NCBI GenBank assembly: GCA_963995525.1
Contig: OZ023210.1
Coordinates: 21,745,913-21,809,912, forward strand
Direction: 5' to 3'
DNA: 64,000 bases
Source of the DNA: Escarpia spicata
Lineage: Eukaryota; Annelida; Polychaeta; Sabellida; Siboglinidae
Part shown: in pieces, positions 44,955 through 55,391 of the stretch
Layout: every line of letters begins with the position of its first letter
Position numbering within the stretch: position 1 is the stretch's first letter
Made by a program: the position numbers and the translations under genes
Notes under the pieces: model-generated
Seen by the model: only the letters and a program-made list of their open reading frames with translations
What the model was told of the DNA's origin: nothing
Databases searched by the model: none

Positions 44955-47695
44955 TCATTAGGTGTCGCAACAAGCTGCGCACAAAATGTACAGAAAAACG
45001 CGACCAGAAGGGGCTTTGATCATGGTGACGTAAAGGGTAGAAATATATTTGAATAGCAGGACACTATTTTTAGAATATATTAAATTCAGACTGGGAATAA
45101 AAGGGTTAATTTCACTTAGTCCAGTGTCCCCCCTATTAAAATGGTGGATGGTGTTGTATGGGTGGGCTACGCGAGCGCCGCAGGCGCGAACCGTTGGTAA
45201 GGGATTTGTTGTTTTAATGTGTTTAAATTAGCTTTAAAATTGTACATTTTGAGGTATGTTTTAACGTTTACTCTTGAATATAGAGGGGAAGATATAAAAC
45301 AACATGATATCATGTAAACATGTTTATTACACTATTGTAAATGTGGTAGTCATGATAAAAGTCAGTAAACGTTTGTTTGCATAACATTGGCGTAAAATGT
45401 ATTATATATTGAGCACAAAAATATCTTACGAATCACATTCCTTAATTTGCTAAAACGGCATAGAATGATAGTTGAATAGAACAGTGAATATAATGCACGA
45501 GTATGTATCCCCAAAAGTGCGCTAAGACAAAGCTACGCAAAAGTTATAACGGCGAAATCGAGGTGGGTCCGGATTCCATACAAGTGCCAATAACATGTAG
45601 CCCAAAAGTCATCTTATTTCAGCTACGTTTTGATTTTTGTTTTTCTCCGACTTTCTCATGTCTCCCAAACGCAGTTGTCTAGATTCCTAGTATGTGACAA
45701 CTCCGCAATGTGTCACCATTGGAAACACCGGGGATCCCGCGGGAATATTCTGTAATTGGACAACTGACAAATGCTGTCATTCACGTTGTTCAATGGCGTT
45801 AATTCCAAGATGTAAATCCTGAGCGACGTTAGACAACTAAAACTAAAAAGATGTTGCGACATATCTGCGATTTTGCATGAACATAAGTGACTTTGTGGTG
45901 TCATTTCGCGTCGCTTGCCGATACTGAATACATCACGAAATAACGAAAACAGGGCGCACCAAATAGCTACGAGGCGGTAATTTCGGCATATTCTGGACAA
46001 GGCGGCATAGAAAAGGACGAGGCGGCCTGCCTCGGTCCTCATATGCCAGGGGGAACGCTGCTTAGTCTTTAAAACTATCGTGCAGAAAAATGAAATAGAT
46101 TGCTGAAAGCACGTTATGTAAAGAAATATTTGCCCTATTCTAAATATATTAATCTAATCACGGTCTTCAAGCTTTATTATAAATATTTATAAATGCTAAC
46201 CAACTAATGTGTTGTAAGTTGTATTCAGCACATATAATCTACAAACTGCCAAAACACATATTTGTTGCTAAAATAATTGAGATTTTTTAAAATTAGTTAA
46301 ACTATCTTAGCACAAAAATATAAATGTGTTCTTGTAGATGTATAACATAATTGAATATAATCATGCAAGAATGATGATATATTCGTTCACTCACGTACCC
46401 ATTTGGCATGTTTACTGGTGAACTCAACTCCACTGGGCTTTTGCTAACATCCGTAAGGTATTCACATGCAGACATTCAGAAATGTACACATGCATATTTA
46501 GTTATAATTAAATATGTAAATACCATATGGCTGTTGGGCTGCACTTTGCTCAGTTCGTACCGTGAAAGAGTCTCAGTAATGGTGCATAATGGCAATGCCC
46601 ATTTACTTAATAAAACATGTGTACAGTGTGTATTAAACATACCCTGATTATATTACATGATCACAGTGCACATGCATTATACAATTACTAGAATTTTTAT
46701 TATTTGAAAACATAAGTATAGTATGAATTAATGTAGTGTATGTGGATTGCATAATTGCGTAGTGTATAAGTAACTATGCCTACAGTATCTTTGTTTCATT
46801 ACTTGCATCAAACCAACTATATAAAGGACTATACACATTTCTATTAGTGTGCATAGTGTACGTTATATCTTGTGTGACTGTCACACGGATAAAATAATTT
46901 TACTCTTATTGTGATGGGAATGTGAAAAATGTGACGACATAATTATATATACGGGTGTATATAAATATATATATATATACATATGCAAAATTGTGTGGTG
47001 CACAACACACATGCAACATTCATCAATGTATATACAAACATATCATTAGATTACTAGTATAAAACACATCACCATCACAACAAAAGGAGTCGCCAAATTA
47101 CTTCATGATTTAAAAACAATCAAATCAAAAGGTGCCAGTCAGAATCCATGGTCTGTTTTACAGCGGCAGGATTTTTCACCCCTTACTAACGTATAGCAAG
47201 CCCTGACATCTCCCCGCGAAAACATGTACTTCCGGACATGCTCATTAAGGGTCGGTGCGGCAGTATTTTTCAGCGGCAGGATTTGTTGCTACAATGCCAT
47301 TGTATCAACGCACGAGAAACGATCGCGGGAATTTATAGTCATGTAATTCCAGTTAAAAATGTCGAAGGTCGGTCAGAGAGTGAATTTCACGTAAACAGCT
47401 ACTCATGATAGTAGTGTATGCAAAATTTGTAACTGATACAAATGTTATGAGTTGACCGTAATCGTATTGCCTACGTACTTGCTTTCGGGTAGTCGTATTG
47501 GCCCTCGGCTTACAGTTTCGGGGCACAACGACCACACACAGGCCAATATGAAGACAATACGATATATAATGAAGGGATATTCTCAAAAAAGGATTATTTC
47601 GTCTTCAAAAAATTCAGTGATCATAAGCATGTAAGCAGTCATTAAAAATTAAATAACTTATCATAACTATAATTATACATTAAGGGATCTTCTTA
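44955..47695. other. spacer, nothing recognised
   Basis: Long A+T-rich spacer between lectin exons. A 109-codon ATG-initiated minus-strand frame at 45713-46042 contains several Cys and SRICRNYRLVAIW, but I cannot place it. CAGCGGCAGGATTT occurs twice (about 47161 and 47270). A TA run lies at about 46960-46980. Confidence 0.4.
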
Positions 47696-47730
47696 ACACA
47701 TCGGGTCAACCAACAGACGGGAATTCTACC

Positions 47731-47854
<124 letters not shown>

Positions 47855-48031
47855 ACCACCACCACCACCACCATCCCACCTTCCCACACACCCACCCCAC
47901 ACACACCCACACATATATACCGGGGTATTATATATATATACACATTATATATATATATATATAAATTTCCGTATGCTGTTTTAGTTCGTTCAAATTAATG
48001 AATAACTTTTCTTGATTGCTATTCTACGTAC

Positions 48032-48087
48032 CTTGTGTCCCATATACTTTAACACGGCACGCACTACAAGATTCTCAACACTGATAA
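48032..48087 (-). pseudogene. relic of a second-half lectin exon (splice donor side)
   Basis: The minus strand reads CRVKVYGTQ followed by G and a GTACGT donor, matching CEVEVYGTQ + GTACGT of the exon at 48307-48513, with upstream sequence decaying into a stop. There is no acceptor and most of the exon is missing. It was created by the tandem duplication of 47.7-48.34 kb. Confidence 0.6.
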
Positions 48088-48306
48088 CCAACAGGCGGGA
48101 ATTCTACCTTTATACACACAGACACACAGACACACACACCACCACCACCACCACCACCTTACCATCCCACACAGTGACACAACCACCCATCCCCCCCCCA
48201 CACACAGACATATGTATATATATATATATATACATTTCCGTTTGTTGTTTTTGTTCGTTCAAATTAATGAATAATGAAACATTTTCTATATTGCTATTCT
48301 ACGTAC

Positions 48307-48513
48307 CTTGTGTCCCATATACTTCTACTTCACAAAGTACGAGAACACGATGACTTGATGATTTTTGTGTGATCTTAACAAATCTGCCGAATGTTTCTGA
48401 CTGACAGGGAAGTCGTCTAATCTCGCTCGGCTTCATGTGAGGCGTTAAGATTCCGCATAGCGAAACTTGGATCTGCATCACTGCTTCTATAACGAGGTCA
48501 CGCGTCCACGGAT
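48307..48513 (-). CDS. FTP domain, second-half exon (Arg replaced by Trp)
   Basis: A 207-bp exon with acceptor AG above 48513 (AATGTTGACAG), donor GTACGT below 48307, and phase 1 at both ends. It begins DPWTRDLVIEAVMQ; Trp stands in the place of the second binding Arg. VSLCGIL and RRLPC supply the internal disulfide, and LVLCEVEVYGTQ closes the domain. By order its first half is 52901-53128, giving NRDIVNDPWTRD. His and the first Arg are present in that unit, the second Arg is not. Its donor end was duplicated to 48032. Confidence 0.87.
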
Positions 48514-48519
48514 CTGTCA

Positions 48520-48838
48520 ACATTACAACAGTAATTATACATCAATGTGATATAATTAAAATCAAATACGAGCTTTTTGATTAATAACTCAAAAGAAATG
48601 CAATGCAATGCATTAAAATCAATGTACTAAATGTAGTAGATACACTACATGCATAACAATTAAAATGCTATTACAACGCATGCCCGCCTGTACGCACGCA
48701 CGAACACACACACACACACACACACACGCCTTTTCAGTCATATAATAACTGAACAGAGCCACAGCTAGTTATCGTTGATGTATTGTGGGCCAGTACTAAA
48801 CAAAACATTATATCGTGTTACACTAGTTACATATACAA

Positions 48839-48889
<51 letters not shown>

Positions 48890-49415
48890 TACTTACACAT
48901 ATATATATCTTATATATATATATATATATATATATACATAAACAAATTGAAGATACCCATCTTCCACACGCACATTAAACGTATGAGGTTATAATTTAAT
49001 TACCAGGGTGACTCCTATGATAGCTATCGAAGTAGGTCTTAAAATGAGGTAATCCGATTGTTTTATTATTAAATCTATTATAACATACTGACTGCCTAAA
49101 TATATTTTTCAACAAAGCAGAAACATCTTTAAAATTCAATAGTTCGATGTTTAGATCTCAGCTCCGTCAATGAACGAAATTCTATATTATCTAGCTCAAT
49201 TATGGTGTAAACGCATTTGTTCTACGAATTGTGGAAAGATTTGTTTAATAGATAAACAAAAACAGCACATTCGCACACGACCACATAAAAATGGCCATAT
49301 AGATATAGAGCAGCATCTAAAAACAATTTTCGTAATACGCCCAGCTGACCTACGAATAAAGCAGATTTTTGCTTCAGGATTTATTTGCTGAGCTGTTATA
49401 CGAATAGTCTCGCGT
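48520..49415. other. spacer with CA and TA microsatellites
   Basis: A short CA run lies at about 48707-48727, and TA runs at 48847-48882 and 48900-48935. Nothing else is recognised. Confidence 0.55.
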
Positions 49416-49421
49416 CCTTAA

Positions 49422-50548
49422 CCCTCTCGTGGTCAGAACGCCCGAATCAACCTGAGTATGCCTCACGGCCAGAACGCCCGAATCAACCCGAATACAGGGG
49501 CACATTTAAACTAGTACCGCGAAACAGTGTCATCCAATAACGGCAATTTATTTCGGCAGTTAGCATATAATAATATTGAAGTTTCACTGGGACGCATCAA
49601 AAGTGAGAAATGATGGCGATTTCCGTGACTAAATAGCGCCAACCACCACGCGGTTTTGTAGTCGAACGCAGCGACACACAATTTCCGGTCCCTCTTTTAC
49701 GCCACGCAGTGAATATTTTAATGGTGATTTTCAGCCAATGAGATTAAAGTTTAACATTTGCTGCGGGCATAAACATGGAAGCACCCAGGAATTATTCCAA
49801 AACACGCATCCACAGGCGATTTCTACGATTAAATGCTAACTTTTGAGCGGTCTATTTTGTTGTAAAGAAGTATTAATGCGCCGCGCAACGAAGGGGGTGG
49901 TGTTTTTTTAGCTTTGTTGTAATTCTCGACATTGTCATTATGTCGAACTCCAGTAATTCGGACTTTGACGGGATTTTCGAATCGAGTTTATAACGAACGC
50001 TGCCAGCGAAGGGGAATGTTTTGTACTGTGATTACGCATTTTAAATATAACACCAACTTAATAGTTCAGACGGGATGACGGCTATGATCACAAAGAACGC
50101 CATTTTGTATAAAATCTTGAAAATACATGCACTCTGAAAAACTGAAATTATTTCAGTTTTATTTACCATAGACATTTAGTTAGTTTTCCATTCTGTAGCA
50201 TAGTAATTTATGAACATTTCATACGCAGCATGTAACCGCTAATTATTAATGAAAAAAACCAAAATTAATTGTTGAAAATTATTTAAGTATTTTATTTTTG
50301 CCAAACTTTAGCAATTCATATTCGGGTAATAAATTGACATATATGTCACATACTTGGCTAGTTACACCAGGAATTAGTTCCTCAAATGTAGTGAAAATTT
50401 TACTTGAATCGGATCAAAAGTTATTTATTTATTTGCATTCATGAAACCCGAGTATATCACATGATTCACTCACAGCACATTCTCTCGATTTAATAGGATT
50501 CAATAACAGGCACATAAAATTATTTGCATTAATCTGGCCTTGAGAGGG
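49422..50548. mobile_element. piggyBac-like MITE, copy 2 (1127 bp)
   Basis: TTAA at 49418-49421; left end CCCTCTCGTGGTCAGA, right end reversed CCCTCTCAAGGCCAGA. The right flank reads ATAT instead of TTAA, so the target duplication is lost or mutated. It is more diverged from the other two copies than they are from each other (for example small changes around 49800-49880 and 50250). Confidence 0.83.
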
Positions 50549-50549
50549 A

Positions 50550-51240
50550 TATAGGTCCATGAGTTGAATGCATTCGTTTTTGAGATACGATTCCAATCGG
50601 ACCTCAGGACGCGCCTTCGAAAGTGGAGCGCTGACATGTAAACTAACCAAATATGCCAGGATCACTCAAATTCAACAACACAAACTTTTTCATTAAAACA
50701 TATTTGGGCAGTCAATATGTTATATTAATATAGTGTATATTGTGTAAAATGAGTTTTACAATTAATACGATCAAATTACCTCCGTTTAATGAGAATCTCC
50801 CTGGATTATAATACAAATTCACCTCTTATTAATTTGAATTTACGATATCAGCATAATTATATCTTACCTGATTATTTCCTTTCTCGCTTTCTTAAATAAT
50901 ATGTCGTGTATTTTATGTATTATTATATGACAATGCTGCTGATGTGTTCGTGTATGTTTGTAATGTGTAACTTATGGGTGCGTGTGTGCGTGCACGCGTG
51001 CGTGGGTGAGTGAGTGGGTAAGTGAGTGAATGGCTCTCTCCAGGTGAATAGTTTAGGCTTTTAGCTATCTGTTGATACCCGACTTCGTGGCATTGGGCGG
51101 TCGCTTCGCGTTACAATCGAAGCAAATAAATGGCGTGTTTTGTGCATATCAGTCCGATAGCGTGATGTGTTTTACACTTCTGGACCACGTATATAAAATC
51201 ACATGTTGGATGGTCTACTATAATGCCATGTTATATGTAT
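50550..51240. other. spacer, nothing recognised
   Basis: A TG/GAGT-type simple stretch at about 50960-51030; no coding sign. Confidence 0.4.
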
Positions 51241-51245
51241 AAACA

Positions 51246-51461
51246 ATGGACTTGCAGGCAGAGCTCTTTTGTCCAAAGACAAAAGCCAGTACAATGTATT
51301 ACAAAACCAAAATGCAAGTACGTAACTTTACCTTCTATAACTTGAGAATGAAGGAGGATTACTGCTACGCTCAGGATGAGACTGAAGGCAACCTCAATAG
51401 TGAGCGACGGTTGGGGTACCGTACCAGAACCGCAACACAACGATTACAAATGCCCACATAG
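51246..51461 (+). pseudogene. fragment of a transposon-type protein, not classified
   Basis: An ATG-initiated 71-codon frame reads MDLQAELFCPKTKASTMYYK, then RNFTFYNL and DYCYAQDETEG, ending at TAG. The D-L-Q ... P ... S..YYK..L...NFT order resembles an uncharacterised protein common at invertebrate transposon-like loci, as far as I remember. No flanking domains, inverted repeats or splice sites were identified. A relic if the family call is right. Confidence 0.3.
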
Positions 51462-51469
51462 CGCTAGCC

Positions 51470-52075
51470 ATGAAAACTGGGGTTCAAATGCTGCAGAGGT
51501 ATCTCGTCGCTGGGCACACTCAAATTGAGTGTGACAGATGCACAGCAACATTTTGAGAAACATTGTGAATTATATCTTCACGCCTCGTGATTACAACATT
51601 GTCATATTTGCGAGTGCATACATCAGCCCTCTAAGTTGCGACTGAATTGGTCGCATATGCGACTGTGGTTTTTTTGCGACCGCGACTAGTCTGTAATAAC
51701 AGATCATGCGTTGTCATTTGCCGTTTCATAAACCACGTGTTGTCGTTTCTCGGAAACACCGTAGACGATAGTGACTTTATTGGCGATATTTTGAAACAAA
51801 CACGATTACTCTGCAATGGTATTTGTTGAATTTGGTGGATTTATGTCACAAGGTCATGGCGCCCGTGGTACCTCGTGTCAACCAACGTAAATCGTTTCGC
51901 GATCGTTGTCTGGCTGTCCGCTAAGCGCATTGAAGACATGTTGCAAATTAAATGTAGTTGCCACATCGTTAGAACGAATACCAAACTCGAAGGAGTAACA
52001 ACAACCTAGGTTTCGCTGGCTCAAAGTGATATAGTCCGTGGCATGCTGATCCATTGGGGAAAAGCTTCCCAGTGA
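51470..52075. other. spacer, nothing recognised
   Basis: A small palindromic motif (GGTCGCATATGCGACT) lies at about 51650; otherwise featureless. Confidence 0.4.
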
Positions 52076-52079
52076 GATG

Positions 52080-52405
52080 CTTCAGAAAAGTCCAGTTTGT
52101 ATCGAATCTGCCTCGAACTTGAGGGTGTCGGATGTTTCGGCCCATTACGGGTTCGGTCCTTGGGCCGAACCATCCGTTCCGCCAACCGGTGAACCATGAC
52201 CCTTTGCGCTCGCGTGGGCCGAGCCGTCCGCCATGCTTCCGTCGCGGGACGAATCATCAGGGACCCGATTGAATTCCCGCTACCGCGTGTGACGAAACAT
52301 CCGACACCGCACAGCGGATATTTGTGAAATGGGCCGAACCATCCGTCCGCGTGGTCCGTGGTGGGCCGAACACGTCGTGGACCGAAACATCTGGGACCCC
52401 TTCAA
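52080..52405. repeat. GC-rich patch with interspersed ggccgaac.atccg motif
   Basis: GGGCCGAACCATCCG occurs exactly at 52162 and 52331. Variants lie near 52216 (GGGCCGAGCCGTCCG), 52246, 52291, 52364 and 52380, with an inverted GGATGTTTCGGCCC near 52129. The spacing is irregular. Base composition is sharply richer in G+C than the surroundings. Confidence 0.6.
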
Positions 52406-52409
52406 TGTA

Positions 52410-52895
52410 TCAAATTGCATGACTCCCCTGCTGATCTGTGGAATTTGTGTCTAAGACATGTTATGTAATCACCCTGACAGCCGGTGATGATTGTACTTCA
52501 GTCTCATTAGCATACTGTCGTTGTCCAAAGAATTGTGAATAAATATGGTTTGTTCGTGTTTGAACCAGTTGTTTTATTTTTTCTCAAAACTGGCAAAAAA
52601 TAATTATACAATCATAGTAGCAGGCTGTCGATATGTTTCCGTACCCCGCAGAAAATATTATGATTATAAACACAGTGTTGGTATTTACAATTTTGCTATT
52701 TAAAATGGCAATGACGTATGTGACACTGTATGTGTTAAGTATGCCATTGAACGTTAATTGTCATATATGTAATTATACATATAGCTATTGATATCAAAGT
52801 CATTAGTGTAGCTGTTTCACAAAATATTACCCTCATTACACAATTTAACACTGACACGTCTGACTTGTAACAAGTTCAACTAAAACGCAGGTCAA
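52410..52895. other. spacer, nothing recognised
   Basis: AT-rich, no recognisable feature. Confidence 0.4.
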
Positions 52896-52900
52896 CTCAC

Positions 52901-53128
52901 CGTTCACAATATCTCTGTTCGTTATGATCACCTCCCTGATCAAGTAGACGGCTTGCAGGTCCACGTGCCACCACGGAAAGCTGTCTTCTAATGTATGAGA
53001 GCATGTGTTGTGTTTCCATACGCTATCTCTAGTGCCATCCACTGCCTCTGAAGAGTAATGGGTGCCGTGCACTGTGGACATCGTCGTAGGTTTTCCAACA
53101 GCCAGATTACTTGTTAAATCCGTCTTCA
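52901..53128 (-). CDS. FTP domain, first-half exon with His and Arg retained
   Basis: A 228-bp exon with acceptor AG above 53128, donor GTGAGT below 52901, and phase 1 at both ends. It shows TSNLAVGKPTTMST, SEAVDGTRDS, NTCSHTLEDSFPWWHVDLQ and TNRDIVN. His and the first Arg are kept, but the Asp two residues after that Arg is not (RDI). By order it pairs with 48307-48513, which lacks the second Arg. Confidence 0.87.
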
Positions 53129-53134
53129 CTGTAA

Positions 53135-53800
53135 TGGGGGTAAAAGCATCACTTTAATAACCCAGCAAAAATATAATTTGTAAAAAACACGTCTATCCCT
53201 TTGGATATATAAATGCTTAAGAGCTGCAACATCATATTCATTGACAGCTGACCCACATTCGTACACATAATAGTTGTTGACAGGAATCTGAACACTGGAA
53301 ATTGACCTAAGAATAAATATCGAAAACTGTAATCCAACAAAATGTGCTTCATTGTATCGACTTTAAGAAATGTCTGCTTTCATGAATGTACCTGCAATGG
53401 CATCTATCGTGTTTGGCAACAGCCAGCCTGGTGAGTGCGTGTACTCAAAATTGTTGAATGCCTGCATATATCCAGCGACACATTTGAATGGGTCATTATC
53501 TTTACGACTTAGAAAAACATGGTTACAACTTAACTAAGTCTTCAAGTACAGCCTTTTGATGTTTCAACCCCAAAATTCCCGTTCACACAGGGCCCCAGGG
53601 CTAACATTCGAAAAACCAAAACTATACGAACCACACATATGCGCTTGTTGGCATGCATAGAACATACCACACATGCGATATACAGAGATATAAGAAGCCA
53701 TACACATAAACAGATATACCTACTGTTAAACAAACATACAAGGACCAAATTATCTTTTAATTTATAATGTTTATATATTATTTAACGTTGGTATCTGACG
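53135..53800. other. spacer with a foldback-family fragment
   Basis: At about 53470-53525, ATATCCAGCGACACATTTG and TCATTATCTTTACG recall the foldback family. The rest is not recognised. Confidence 0.4.
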
Positions 53801-53803
53801 TAC

Positions 53804-54010
53804 CAAACGTCCCGTGTACCTCCACTTCACAAAGAGTAAGATATGTTGCCCTGGTTCCATTCTGTCTGATCCTGACAAATCTTCCGACTGTTTCTGGCCG
53901 ACAGGGGATTCGTCGTGTCTCGCCATTTTTCAGAGCAGGACCTATTACTTCACATATTGACACTTCAGTCTGCATTAGTCCTTCTATGACGATATCATGA
54001 AGCCGTTGTC
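53804..54010 (-). CDS. FTP domain, second-half exon, most upstream of the array
   Basis: A 207-bp exon with acceptor AG above 54010 (TTTGCAAACAG), donor GTACGT below 53804, and phase 1 at both ends. It begins QRLHDIVIEGLMQTE, so the second fucose-binding Arg is present. VSICEVIG and RRIPC supply the internal disulfide, and LTLCEVEVHGTF closes the domain. No first half was found between it and 64000, nor a signal-peptide exon, so the 5' part of the gene either lies beyond the window or has been displaced. It is very similar to the second half at 7800-8006 (shared HDIVIE.L.QTEVS). Confidence 0.87.
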
Positions 54011-54014
54011 CTGT

Positions 54015-55385
54015 TTGCAAAGCATATATATTAATAATTTAACGTCAAGTAAAACAAATGTGAGATAATATATAAAGTGTAGTAGGTCCACTTACTACTA
54101 AGGTACGTTGAAAAACATTTTTTAAGACAAATGGTGGTTATTGACAAACGATCGTAAAAGGAAATATACTGATAATGTACACGTCACATTCAATCATAAT
54201 CAACTAAAATTGTCTGCTACTCAAAAAGTATAAAGTATGTGTTTGCAAGGAATAAATAATTTTTCAGGAACATCTGTCGAGTCAATGGTCGATTCTCAAG
54301 AAACCTGGACACATTGTCGATTTTCATATATCGTCTTAATTTTTTATGTGATACAGTAAGCATACTGACGATTTGAAGACATAACATGGGACACCTTATT
54401 TTTTTATTTCTGCAGGGAGAGATGGGTTTGAAGATACCACGCGAAACGCACAGACCATCCGTCTTTCAACATCTCGTGTCTCTATAATATTAGTCAATAC
54501 GTATTTTGTTATGGTTTTATGGTTCATAGAATACATAACTGTCATGTAAAATGTGAATTCATCAGCTGTCGACGCACGGTTTAATAGTTTTCTTGTTGCT
54601 TAAATCGATCATATTTGTTTGCACCTCTTCCACGTCACACAGCACACCATATCAAATGTTATAAGTTTACTGATATTATGCATACAAAATAATGTTGTTA
54701 TTTATGACGAAATAGAGAAAGATGGCTTTGCAATGATACCGAATTTGTTTTTGTGGGATCATTAATTATATGGTAAGTGCGGACTTATAAAATGTGTTTC
54801 GGGGGTATCACTTATATATTTGTTATAATTGGATACCTGTTGAATAGCTAATAACTAATAATTTATGTTAATTCCATCGCTTTATTGAAAATACTATCTG
54901 ATTAGGCAGGGAATACATGACTCAACATATTCAACAACATGTTTTGATTTACAATTCTCTTTCTGACTTAACCATAACACAATTAACATAACGTGTTCTT
55001 AACGGTCCCGCCAGCATACATGGAAAGCTGGTTAATAAATATTTTGATTCAACGCTAAGTGATGGGTTTACTGGCAACGAAACCACAAAAATAACATTTG
55101 ATAAATAAGTCTTAGCACACCAGTTACAAAAACATTTGCGTTTTGCCTGGTATCGCCTTTCGCGCTTATCCATTTCTTGTAAAAGAGTTCTACACGTGCA
55201 TGATTTAATCGTGTAATTAACTTATTATTGACCAGTTAATGATAACAGTATACTATCCATATAATTTAGCACAATAGACCTTTCTACGGAGCATGCGCAG
55301 TGCGCGTGCGAGAACCGTTGCGGGTCCATTCAACGGCCAGTTCCAAGGTTTGCATTGATTCAGATGAGCCTCCAGATAGTGTTCA
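54015..55385. other. spacer, nothing recognised
   Basis: AT-rich. A short GC-rich palindromic stretch GCATGCGCAGTGCGCGTGCG lies at about 55292, similar to NRF-1-type promoter sites but without other promoter evidence. Confidence 0.4.
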
Positions 55386-55391
55386 AGATTG

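Noticed and set aside
45713..46042. 109-codon ATG-initiated minus-strand frame
   Set aside because: Cys-containing and somewhat protein-like, but no recognised motif, splice signals or neighbours; not enough to call a gene.
51646..51830. Palindromic GGTCGCATATGCGACT region as a MITE
   Set aside because: Only a short palindrome is visible, with no matching outer ends or target duplication.
55285..55312. NRF-1-like palindrome as a promoter for the lectin array
   Set aside because: A single site about 1.3 kb upstream of the first lectin exon, with no initiator, start codon exon or CpG island seen.
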